From: Lewinellaceae bacterium
GTDB lineage: Bacteria > Bacteroidota > Bacteroidia > Chitinophagales > Saprospiraceae
Assembly: GCA_020636375.1 (NCBI GenBank)
Contig: JACJXZ010000014.1
Coordinates: 124,001 to 188,000, forward strand
Direction: 5' to 3'
Length of the DNA stretch: 64,000 nt
Shown: one piece after another, positions 52,297 through 60,797 of the stretch
Numbering within the stretch: the stretch's first letter is position 1
Layout of the letters: each line of letters starts with the position of its first letter
Made by a program: the position numbers and the translations under genes
Notes under the pieces: model-generated
The model's input: only the letters and a program-made list of their open reading frames with translations
What the model was told of the DNA's origin: nothing
The model's database searches: none

Positions 52297-55173
52297 ATGA
52301 AGATATTGAGACACTTTGTTTTTCTGGCCATCAGCCTGCTTCTGGCCAATGTATTGCCTGCCCAGGGCTGGCAGCGGGTCTACGCCGACACCGCCGGCGC
52401 CCTTGCTTTTCTCAGAGAGGCGAAACCCACTCCGGATGGCGGATACATCGCAATAGGCAGCCGCAACCTGCCCACCGGCGCTATCCGGAATTACCTTTAC
52501 CTCCTTAAAACCGGGGCCAATGGCGAGCCACAGTGGGAATACAACTACCGGGAGGGGGCCATCGGCCACGATGAGGGCGTGGGCGTGGCCTTAACGCCCG
52601 ACGGCGGCTACTACGCCCTCGGCAATACTTCAGCGGACGGCTGGCAGTTTTCCTTCCTGCTGGTTCGCCTCGATGAGATGGGCGACACGATTTGGTCTAA
52701 AACCTATGCTTATCAGGATACCCTGGGCACCACTATGGGGGCTTATGGGTTGACCGACGATGGCGGCCTTGTCCTGGCCGGCAGCGTGTCCAGGCCCGAT
52801 TCCACTACCGGCGTTTATTTGCTCAAAGTGGACGCTGCGGGCAATAAACAGTGGGAGAAGTTCTACGGCTGGCCGGGCAACAATCCGTATCCTGCTCTGG
52901 AGGACATCGTCCAACTGGACGACGGCGGCTACATCGCCGCCGGGCAATGGGACAGCTACCAGATTCCCCGCCTGGTGCGTTTCGACGCCCAGGGCGACAC
53001 CCTCTGGACGCGGGCATATCAAGCCTCTACCGGCGACGAGCTCTGGGCGGTGCGCCCCGCTCACGGCGGCGGCTTCATCGCCTGCGGCAGCGCCACCGGC
53101 TTTGCCGGCTACAGTGCTCTGGTTATCCGGACGGACGATATGGGCAACGAGCTGTGGCAAAGGTTCTATGGCCTGAATACCAAGGCCACCGATATGGAAC
53201 TCACCCCCGACGGCGGCTACGTCCTCGCCGGATCACTGGACAACTACATCTGGTATCCCCTCGCAACCTCCGGTTTCCTGCTCCGGATCGACGGAGACGG
53301 CAATGAGCTCTGGCAGCGCGATTTTTCCAACCCGACATCCGGTTTTAACCGCCTGGGCAGCGTGGAACTCACGCCGGACGGCGGCTTCATCGTCGCCGGC
53401 GAGTCGCGCTGGAATCCCTTCCTGGCCAAAACCGACGGCAACGGCTACGCCATCACCAACTGGCTGCAGGGCAAAGTCTTCCGGGACGAAACGGGAAACT
53501 GTAGCTTCGAGACCCCCGAACCCGGCCTGGACGAGTGGATCGTCCGCATAGAAGGCGGCGGCCTCATCCAGTACGCCACCACTGATGCGGCCGGGGAATA
53601 CAGCATCCTGGTGGACACCGGCGATTACAGCCTCACCCTGCTGCCCCCCAACGCCCTGTGGACGGCCTGCGAGCTGTCGGTAGCCGTCGGCCTGCCTGAT
53701 TTTTACGACACCACCTACGTCGATTTTGCCGCCTCGACGCTGGCCGACTGCCCGCTGATGCAGGTAGATGTGTCCGTGCCCTTCCTGCGGCGCTGTTTCG
53801 ACAACACCTACACCGTACAATACTGCAACGAAGGCACCCTCGCCGCCGAAAACGCCGCTGTGGAGGTAGAACTCGACCCTTACCTCAGCCTGCAGAGCGC
53901 CGAGCTGCCCTACGCCAGCCTGGGCACCAACCGGTACCGCTTCGAACTGGGCAATGTGCCCTTCGACACCTGCGGCCGCTTCCATTTTACCGCCTACCTC
54001 AACTGCGATTCTACCGTGCTGGGCCAGACCCACTGCGTGGAGGCCCACATCCTGCCGGACACGCTCTGTTTCGACACCGTCAGCACTATGGCGCTGATCG
54101 AAACGGAAATCAGGTGCGAGGGGGATTCCCTGCGTTTCACCCTGCGCAACGCAGGCGGCGCCGGAATGAACAACCCTTCAGAATACATCGTCATCGAAGA
54201 CGACGTGATGTACATGAACGCTCCCTTTGAGCTGGGCACCGGCGAGTCCCTGCAATTCTCCCGTCCTGCCAACGGGTTCACCTACCGCCTGGAGGCGCCC
54301 CGCCTGCCCGACAGCAACAGCGGGGAGTACGTCAGCTCCACAGTCGAAGGTTGCGGCTTTTTTCCGGGGGGCGGCTTCAGCACCGGTTTTGTCAACCAGT
54401 TTGCCCTGTTCCCGGGCGGCCCCTTTGACGATATCGAATGCCGGGAGAACATCGGCGCCTACGACCCCAACGACAAGCAGGCACTGCCCGTTGGATATGG
54501 CGAATCCCGCTTCATTGAGCCCGGGACAGACATCGAATACCACATTCGCTTCCAGAACACCGGCACCGACACGGCCTTCACCGTCGTCATCCGGGATACC
54601 CTTTCCGCGTGGCTCGCCCCGGCCAGCGTCAAGCCGGGCGCATCCAGCCACGACTACCGCTGGGCGCTGAGCGGGGAGAATGTGCTCACGTTCATCTTCG
54701 ATGACATTATGCTGCCCGACAGCAACGTAAACGAGCCGGCCTCCCACGGATTCGTGAAGTTCCTGGTCAGCCAGCGCCCGGGCAACCCGCTGGGCGAGCG
54801 CATTGAGAACAGCGCCGCCATTTATTTCGACTTCAATGCCCCCGTGATCACCAATACGGCCTTCCATACGCTGGGCGAGGATTTCATCAAGGTGGTCAAC
54901 GAGGCGAACCCCGGCGCCGGCCCGGCCCGCGTGCGGGTGCTGGCTTATCCTAACCCTTTCACGGAGCAGGCCACGCTGGTGGTGGAGGGATTGAAGATAG
55001 GCGACGGCACTTTTCTGCTTTACCATACCGACGGCCGCCTGGCGCGCCGCCTGCCCTTCCGGGGCCAGCAGTTTGAGCTGTATGCCGACGGCCTGCCGGC
55101 AGGGATGTATTTCTTCCAGGTGATGGCGAACCGGAAACTGGTGGGAAGCGGGAAGGTGGTGGTGGGGGAATAA
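52297..55173 (+). CDS. T9SS-sorted surface protein, member 3 of the divergent pairs
   Basis: The 958-residue product starts with signal peptide MKILRHFVFLAISLLLANVLPA. Propeller-like repeats (TPDGGYIAIGS, LTPDGGFIVAGES) cover about 25-390, as in member 1. The shared module follows: GKVFRDETGNCSFETPEPG, PNALWTACELSV, CPLMQVDVSVPFLRRC, YDPNDKQALPVG, EYHIRFQNTGTDTAFTVVI and IENSAAIYFDFNAPV. A type A sorting tail begins at VLAYPNPFTEQATLVV and ends LVGSGKVVVGE. It is convergent with the DinB-family gene. Confidence 0.9.
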   Translation: MKILRHFVFLAISLLLANVLPAQGWQRVYADTAGALAFLREAKPTPDGGYIAIGSRNLPTGAIRNYLYLLKTGANGEPQWEYNYREGAIGHDEGVGVALTPDGGYYALGNTSADGWQFSFLLVRLDEMGDTIWSKTYAYQDTLGTTMGAYGLTDDGGLVLAGSVSRPDSTTGVYLLKVDAAGNKQWEKFYGWPGNNPYPALEDIVQLDDGGYIAAGQWDSYQIPRLVRFDAQGDTLWTRAYQASTGDELWAVRPAHGGGFIACGSATGFAGYSALVIRTDDMGNELWQRFYGLNTKATDMELTPDGGYVLAGSLDNYIWYPLATSGFLLRIDGDGNELWQRDFSNPTSGFNRLGSVELTPDGGFIVAGESRWNPFLAKTDGNGYAITNWLQGKVFRDETGNCSFETPEPGLDEWIVRIEGGGLIQYATTDAAGEYSILVDTGDYSLTLLPPNALWTACELSVAVGLPDFYDTTYVDFAASTLADCPLMQVDVSVPFLRRCFDNTYTVQYCNEGTLAAENAAVEVELDPYLSLQSAELPYASLGTNRYRFELGNVPFDTCGRFHFTAYLNCDSTVLGQTHCVEAHILPDTLCFDTVSTMALIETEIRCEGDSLRFTLRNAGGAGMNNPSEYIVIEDDVMYMNAPFELGTGESLQFSRPANGFTYRLEAPRLPDSNSGEYVSSTVEGCGFFPGGGFSTGFVNQFALFPGGPFDDIECRENIGAYDPNDKQALPVGYGESRFIEPGTDIEYHIRFQNTGTDTAFTVVIRDTLSAWLAPASVKPGASSHDYRWALSGENVLTFIFDDIMLPDSNVNEPASHGFVKFLVSQRPGNPLGERIENSAAIYFDFNAPVITNTAFHTLGEDFIKVVNEANPGAGPARVRVLAYPNPFTEQATLVVEGLKIGDGTFLLYHTDGRLARRLPFRGQQFELYADGLPAGMYFFQVMANRKLVGSGKVVVGE

Positions 55174-55266
55174 ACGGCTGTATTGTTATGCATCAACAGC
55201 CCTGGATTCGGATAACAATAAACCATCCCGGAAACGCTGCTCGGACAACAATATAACAATATCACC

Positions 55267-55818
55267 CTAAACCATCCCTTCCACCCCCCTCAGCGCCTGC
55301 TGCAAATGCCGTTGCTGGTGGGTAACCACAAAGCGGAACGCATCCCCTGTTTTCATGCGCAGCAAGCGGAAGATTTCCACGCGGACGGCCCTTCGGTTCA
55401 GGTTGGCGCCTTTGGCCCGGGTGAGCAGTTCCAGCAGGTGGCGCTGGTGGCCGAGGAATTCTTCCAGCGCTTTCAAACTGAGCTGGCTGCCGGCGGGGTT
55501 GAGGTAGGCCCTGGTCTTCATGGGCCTGGCGTTTTCCGGAGCAACGGATTGAACGAAGAAGTTGCCCAGCCATCCCGGCCGGAAGGCGGCGGCCTTGCCC
55601 TTTTGCTCCAGCGCCTGTTCCAGTTCCGGGTTGTAGAAGCGGTTATAGCGGTTGAGGTGCTCGAAGCACTCCAGGGCGCTCCATTTTCCCGGGGCGGGTT
55701 TTTGGTTCAGCCGGCTGGTTTCCAGAGGCAGCAATTCGGTTTCCACCGTTTCGATGATCTGCTGCACGTCGGCCTGCAGGCGGGCGATGAAGTTTTGCAT
55801 TTCCATGATCATCCTCAT
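55267..55818 (-). CDS. DinB-family (DUF1569-like) four-helix protein
   Basis: The product is up to 183 residues, with alternative starts at closely spaced Met codons (55818, 55812, 55806, 55800). A DinB-type four-helix fold is indicated by PGKWSALECFEHLNRYNRFY, where the helix-borne His of the metal triad sits, and by FRFVVTHQQRHLQQALRG near the end. Some DinB proteins are thiol-dependent metal enzymes; activity here is unknown. Upstream lie a TAACTTTG core and a 16-bp palindrome, so it is likely controlled by a Crp/Fnr-type regulator; one is encoded 330 bp away. Confidence 0.8.
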   Translation of the reverse strand: MRMIMEMQNFIARLQADVQQIIETVETELLPLETSRLNQKPAPGKWSALECFEHLNRYNRFYNPELEQALEQKGKAAAFRPGWLGNFFVQSVAPENARPMKTRAYLNPAGSQLSLKALEEFLGHQRHLLELLTRAKGANLNRRAVRVEIFRLLRMKTGDAFRFVVTHQQRHLQQALRGVEGMV

Positions 55819-55825
55819 TTTTTGA

Positions 55826-55870
55826 CAAAGTTAGGAGGCTTCCGGCAGTAAAATCTTGACCATGGTCAAG
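55826..55870 (-). promoter_or_regulatory. 16-bp Crp/Fnr-type palindrome plus TAACTTTG core for the DinB gene
   Basis: On the minus strand CTTGACCATGGTCAAG (55870-55855) is perfectly palindromic. TAACTTTG (55833-55826) matches TAnnTTTG. The palindrome centre is 29.5 bp from the start of the core, the same as at 6127-6170. The predicted transcript start falls at or just before the first Met codons, favouring a start at one of the later Met. Confidence 0.65.
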
Positions 55871-56113
55871 GTTTCGATGGCAGCAATGGCTCCGTCAGCC
55901 TGCATACACGCGCATACACACATGAGGGCACTCCGGAAACCCTGGAAAAGGAGCGAAGGAGTGACTTAGCGGATGAGTGAATAGAACCAACTATGTAATA
56001 AAGTTTGATTTTAAAAACAATACACATTTTATATTTATTTACTCATTCAGTCCCTCACTCATCCACTCATTTGGGGGACTTTCCGGAGTGCCCTCACACA
56101 TAAAAACATACAC

Positions 56114-56137
56114 ACATAAACACATAAACACATAAAC
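56114..56137. repeat. Tandem octamer ACATAAAC, three copies
   Basis: Three perfect 8-bp units lie just downstream of the Crp/Fnr-family gene, next to ACTCATTC-like words at 56041-56070. Confidence 0.75.
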
Positions 56138-56145
56138 ACACACAA

Positions 56146-56799
56146 TCACCTCATATTCCGGCTCAGCGTCTCTGGCGTCATGCGCAGGTAGGAGGCGATG
56201 TATTTGTTGGGGATGAGCTGGAAGATATGCGGGCTGCGGTTGAGCAGGCGCTGGATGCGTTCGCGGGGGGAGACAGTGAGCAGGTCGATCTCGCGTTCGA
56301 TGCGGCCGAGCAGGGCCTCCTCCACCATCTGCCGCCAGGTGCGTTCGAGGAGGGGGTACTGCTCCAGCAGGCGGTAGAAGTCAGTGCGGGAGATGCCCAG
56401 CAGTTCCGTTGGCCCCATGGCCTGGATGTAGTAGTCAGAAGGGCGGTTGCGGATAAAGGAAGGGATGGAAAGGATCAGGGTATCCGCATAGCCGAAGCCG
56501 ACCACCTGCTCGTTCTCTTCGATGTCGTAGAAGATGATCACGGTGCCTTCGAGGATGTAATACAGGTGCTGCTCCACCTGCCCTTTGCGGGTGAGGAAGT
56601 CGCCGCGGCGCAGGCTGCGGGGCTTCTGCCAGTGGCGGAGCAGGGCGGCGGTTTCCCCGGAGGGGAGGCCGAGTTGGTTTTGGAGGAAATGGGAGAGGGT
56701 GGGCAATTTTTGGGTGAAGTTATAAAATTGTAGCAAGTCTTTCGTACGGTCTGCACTGATACGTTTTTTTGTAGCTTTTTCGACTAAATTCGAGATCAT
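56146..56799 (-). CDS. Crp/Fnr-family transcriptional regulator
   Basis: The 217-residue product has a cyclic-nucleotide-binding-type beta roll (about 55-150: RRGDFLTRKGQVEQHLYYILEG) and a C-terminal helix-turn-helix (SPRERIQRLLNRSP, IPNKYIASYLRMTPETLSRNMR). There is no N-terminal cysteine cluster, so it is not an Fnr-type iron-sulfur sensor; the ligand is unknown. The recognition helix MTPETLSR is typical of Bacteroidota Crp/Fnr proteins. The ligand pocket lacks the RTA-type cAMP signature. It is a strong candidate for binding the palindromes at 55855 and 6127. Confidence 0.9.
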   Translation of the reverse strand: MISNLVEKATKKRISADRTKDLLQFYNFTQKLPTLSHFLQNQLGLPSGETAALLRHWQKPRSLRRGDFLTRKGQVEQHLYYILEGTVIIFYDIEENEQVVGFGYADTLILSIPSFIRNRPSDYYIQAMGPTELLGISRTDFYRLLEQYPLLERTWRQMVEEALLGRIEREIDLLTVSPRERIQRLLNRSPHIFQLIPNKYIASYLRMTPETLSRNMR

Positions 56800-57028
56800 T
56801 CTAGCATCACCCTATTGGAATATGCATCAAATAGATTTATATTTAACGACCGAATATGTCTGGTCGGTTAGCAAACCAGAATCCTCTCCTCCTCACTGAC
56901 CGAAAGAATTTTTCCAAGCCTGATTGTCATCTTCTGCGGTTTGCAGAAAGGATGGCGCTATTGCCCAATAATAATTCTCTTATATCCCTGCCTTATCAGT
57001 CGTGAATCGAAGAACAAAACTAAAACCA

Positions 57029-59881
57029 ATGAAAAAACGCTATGTTTTTACCCTGCTAGCATTTCATAGCTTTGGCGGCATAATTAGCGCACAATCTCCC
57101 AATTTCCTGTGGGCCGTGCACTTCGGTGGGCTAAGCGAAGAAATTGCCCATGACATGGTCATTGATGGCAACGGCAACGTATACACCATTGGGGAGTTTA
57201 ACAGCGTGGCCGACTTCAATCCCAGCGACGATCCCAACACGGGTACCTTTGACCTGGTTTCGGCAGGTTACCAGGATATTTTTGTTTCAAAACTCGATGC
57301 CTTTGGCAACTTCCTTTGGGCAAAACAATTCGGCGGAGGTTTCACCGACAGAGGGCGCGCCATGACGCTGGATGCCGATGGAAATATTTACATAACCGGC
57401 AATTTTTCCGGCACTGCCGATTTCGACCCCGGCCCCGGAACCTTTAACCTGACCGGCGCCGGCAATGAAGATATTTTTATCGCCAAGCTGGATCCCTCCG
57501 GAAATCTCATTTGGGCAAAACAGATAGGCGGCACCGGCACCGATATTGCTTACGACATTGCCGTAAACAGCATCGGCAACGTTACGACCACCGGCCGTTT
57601 CCGGAATACGATAGATTTCGACCCCGGCCCGGGAATCTACAACCTGACAGCAGGGTATATCGATATTTTTGTTTCCACGCTGGATGCCAACGGCAACTTC
57701 CTCTGGGCAAAACGAATGGGCGGAGGGTTCAATGGGAATGGCAATACCGGTAGCATCGGATATGCTCTCGCCCTGGATGCCTTCGGCAATGTATACACGA
57801 CAGGGTATTTTTCCAGCACGGGCGATTTTGACCCTGGCCCGGAGACTTACAACCTCGCTACTTTAAACAATACTACAGATATTTTTGTGTCCAAGCTGGA
57901 TCCTTCCGGGAATTTTGTTTGGGCTAAACAAATGGGCGGTGCCTTGTCCAGTTTCGAGGAGGGCAAAGCTATCCTGGTTGATGCTTATGGCGACATATAC
58001 CTGACAGGATCTTTTAGCGGCACAACCGACTTTAACCCCAGCCCCTTTGGAACTTACACGCTGACCGGGAGGCAGGGGGATGTTTTTATCTCAAAACTTG
58101 ACGCCAACGGAGATTTCCTCTGGGCAAAACAGATGGGGGGCGTATTTCCCGATTCAGGAAACGCTCTTGCTTTCGATGCGAACGACAACGTTTACATCAG
58201 CGGAAGTTTCTGGGGCACTGCGGATTTTGACCCCGGCGATGAGGTCAATAACCTGAGTTCGGCCGGCGAGGAAGACATCTTTATTGCCAGGTTGGATCCT
58301 TCAGGCAGCTTCTCATGGGCAGTGCGGATGGGAGGCGATCTTCCGGATGTAGGCAACGCTGTGGCCGTAGATGCGCATGGAAGCATATATGCCGCCGGTT
58401 ACTTCTTTTCTATCGAAGCCGACTTTGACCCTGGCAACGGCACTTATTATATGACCCCTGCTTATTCAGGAGGTTTCTCTGTTTTTGCCGATGCTTTTGT
58501 CGTGAAACTTTGTCAGTTGGATGCACCGACTGTTACTGTGGCCGGAGACCCCGTCCTTTGCCAGGGGGATTCGATAACGCTGCTTGCCAGCCCGGCGGAT
58601 TCCTACCTGTGGAGCAACGGAGCAACCACTCCAACCATTACCGTTTCCACCTCCGGAAATTATTCGGTTACGGTGAGCAATGCCAGCGGCTGCACAGCGG
58701 CATCAACAGTAACTACGGTTATTGTCAATCCCGCGCCTCCTGTTCCGAATGTTACTCCGGATGGCCCCACTACTTTCTGCGAGGGAGGTTCGGTAACGCT
58801 TACCGCCGGCCAGGCCAGTTCTTATCTGTGGAATACCGGCGCTGCAACGCGAAGCATAACGGTAACATCGGCGGGTGATTATTGGGTAACAGTGGCCAAT
58901 GCCGCCGGATGTACGGCTGTCTCGCTGCCTGTCTCTGTGTCCGTCCAGCCCAATCCGGTTGCCACCATCATAGCAGACGGCCCCACAGCCTTCTGTCCGG
59001 GAGATTCGGTAGTACTTACGGCAAGTGGGGAAGGCACCTATCAATGGAATAATGACGCTACATCGGCTGCTATTACAGTATCCTCCACAGGCAACTACTC
59101 CGTCACGGTAATGGATGTAGCGGGATGTACAACTGTTGTGGAGACATCAGTTACTGTCCTGGAGGTGGCTATGCTCACCCTTTCGCCAAATCCCACTTCC
59201 TGCGACAATGAGGATGGATCCATATCGATTGGCATCTCCGGCGGCAGCCCGATTGCGAGCTATGAATGGAACAATGGCGCTGCTACTCCGGATATCAGCA
59301 ACCTGCCGGGAGGAACCTATTCCGTCACGGTCACCGATGTGAATGGGTGCATGGTTACTGCCCAGGCAACCGTTATCGCGAGGATAAGCCTAATGGTTGA
59401 CCTGGGGCCGGATGTCACCATAAATCTGGATGAGGAGATTACCCTGGCAGCTACTGCCTCCGGGCCGGACCTGGGTTATGTATGGTCTACAGGCGATGCT
59501 ACTCCTGTTATTACAGTGATGCCCAGCGGCACTACTGTCTTTTCAGTGACGGTGACCAACGGTTTTGGTTGCACGGCCACAGATGCCATCATGGTTACTG
59601 TAATTACTACTTCGACAGGCGAAGAACCAGGAGGGGTTGCCATTACGGTATCGCCTAACCCGGCACAGGACATCCTTTACATCAAGTGTGAAGGCCGCCC
59701 GACGACATCGGCAAGGCTGATCGACCTGTGGGGAAGGCCGGTGGTTTTTGACCGCTCTTTTATGCCGGATGGGGCAATGCGGACGATGCGCCTGGATGAT
59801 GTGCCGGCCGGGGCTTATTTCCTGGAAGTTGGGGGAGAGGGGTTTCGGGGGGTAGTGGCTGTTATAAAAACAGGAAGTTGA
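57029..59881 (+). CDS. T9SS-sorted SBBP-propeller protein with Ig-like repeats
   Basis: ATG 57029 gives 950 residues with signal peptide MKKRYVFTLLAFHSFGGIIS. About nine SBBP-type repeats follow (FLWAKQFGG, GNVYTTGYF, TDFNPSPFGTYTL, DIFVSKLDPSGN), forming one or two propellers to about 490. Four Ig/PKD-like repeats come next (TVAGDPVLCQGDSITL, TPDGPTTFCEGGSVTL, NYSVTVSNASGCTA). The type A tail is ITVSPNPAQDILYI to GFRGVVAVIKTGS. Such proteins are cell-surface adhesins or scaffolds. It does not share the module of the three paired surface proteins. Confidence 0.92.
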   Translation: MKKRYVFTLLAFHSFGGIISAQSPNFLWAVHFGGLSEEIAHDMVIDGNGNVYTIGEFNSVADFNPSDDPNTGTFDLVSAGYQDIFVSKLDAFGNFLWAKQFGGGFTDRGRAMTLDADGNIYITGNFSGTADFDPGPGTFNLTGAGNEDIFIAKLDPSGNLIWAKQIGGTGTDIAYDIAVNSIGNVTTTGRFRNTIDFDPGPGIYNLTAGYIDIFVSTLDANGNFLWAKRMGGGFNGNGNTGSIGYALALDAFGNVYTTGYFSSTGDFDPGPETYNLATLNNTTDIFVSKLDPSGNFVWAKQMGGALSSFEEGKAILVDAYGDIYLTGSFSGTTDFNPSPFGTYTLTGRQGDVFISKLDANGDFLWAKQMGGVFPDSGNALAFDANDNVYISGSFWGTADFDPGDEVNNLSSAGEEDIFIARLDPSGSFSWAVRMGGDLPDVGNAVAVDAHGSIYAAGYFFSIEADFDPGNGTYYMTPAYSGGFSVFADAFVVKLCQLDAPTVTVAGDPVLCQGDSITLLASPADSYLWSNGATTPTITVSTSGNYSVTVSNASGCTAASTVTTVIVNPAPPVPNVTPDGPTTFCEGGSVTLTAGQASSYLWNTGAATRSITVTSAGDYWVTVANAAGCTAVSLPVSVSVQPNPVATIIADGPTAFCPGDSVVLTASGEGTYQWNNDATSAAITVSSTGNYSVTVMDVAGCTTVVETSVTVLEVAMLTLSPNPTSCDNEDGSISIGISGGSPIASYEWNNGAATPDISNLPGGTYSVTVTDVNGCMVTAQATVIARISLMVDLGPDVTINLDEEITLAATASGPDLGYVWSTGDATPVITVMPSGTTVFSVTVTNGFGCTATDAIMVTVITTSTGEEPGGVAITVSPNPAQDILYIKCEGRPTTSARLIDLWGRPVVFDRSFMPDGAMRTMRLDDVPAGAYFLEVGGEGFRGVVAVIKTGS

Positions 59882-59962
59882 CAGCAAGGAAATTTAAAAG
59901 CCATCCGGGAACTGCAGTTCAAATGACAAGGCAGCACTAATGAGGATAAAAAAATTATTGAA

Positions 59963-60337
59963 ATGGATAAATTATTGATTTTTATATTCTCCACTTTAGT
60001 TTGCACTGAGTGCTTCCCCCAGTTATCCTATGGCAGTGAATATTACGAAAATTTTATCGGGCAGTGGTCGCCAATAGAAGATAGTACTCATGTCAGTCAA
60101 TATGGTTTTACCCCCTATGATTTTAATATATCTCTGAAGGGAAAAAAATTCGAAATCATTGTTTTTTCCACTCAGTTCTGCGAAGGGATTTTAAAAGGAA
60201 AAGAAACTTTATTGATTGAGAGAGGAGGTCTCTCAGGTGATATACTTACTATTGTATCAGCTGATATGCTGATTTGGGTCACAACAGGCAGTAAGTTGGA
60301 ATTTAAATTAAAAAAATATTTCAGGGTCAAAAAATAA
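59963..60337 (+). CDS. Small secreted protein of unknown function
   Basis: The 124-residue product has a signal peptide (MDKLLIFIFSTLVCTECFP). The rest is beta-rich and resembles a small lipocalin-like or META-like sheet (FIGQWSPIEDS, FEIIVFSTQF, DILTIVSADMLIWV). No family is recognised with confidence. It is strikingly AT-rich compared with both neighbours, which may mark a recent acquisition. Confidence 0.6.
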   Translation: MDKLLIFIFSTLVCTECFPQLSYGSEYYENFIGQWSPIEDSTHVSQYGFTPYDFNISLKGKKFEIIVFSTQFCEGILKGKETLLIERGGLSGDILTIVSADMLIWVTTGSKLEFKLKKYFRVKK

Positions 60338-60496
60338 TATGCTATCCTCTGTCCCCTTAGGGGTCAGCGAAAAACAACTTCTCCATTTTGACAGATGGCA
60401 AATAACAATGGGAATTCCTGCAAGAATGAAATGGGGAAGTTATTTTTCGCCGCTTCCTTAGCTAACGCCTGCGGTAGCCGAGTTTATGTAAAAAAT

Positions 60497-60586
60497 GGTG
60501 GTGTATTAAATCCGTTGATCCATTCAGCGGACCTGGAGGTCCGCTCTCCATTTGCACCGAAAGTTCAACGGATTTAATACACCACC
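60497..60586. repeat. Nested palindrome upstream of the beta-helix gene
   Basis: The 21-bp outer arms (60497-60517 and 60566-60586, GGTGGTGTATTAAATCCGTT plus one base) are perfect. The inner hairpin GCGGACC-TGGA-GGTCCGC lies at 60527-60544. Six As precede and TAAAAAATT follows. Confidence 0.88.
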
Positions 60587-60797
60587 TAAAAAATTAATAA
60601 ACCAGGTTGCCGTTTTATTGCTGGTTTTCTTGACCCTTGCCGGTTGTCCTGCGGTCACAAACCGACGCAAATTAATGACTACCGGCACTTCCTGGCCCCC
60701 AAGGGATAGCCCGCACTTGAACGCAAAGATCCCCCCCCTTTATGTGGAATTTTTTTACCTTATCTTTGCAAGGTATTCCCGAACTCAATCCACAACC

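Noticed and set aside
56835..56880. TetR-like operator (CGACC...GGTCG) upstream of the Crp/Fnr gene
   Set aside because: The half-sites match over only about 5 bp and no TetR gene is in the window.
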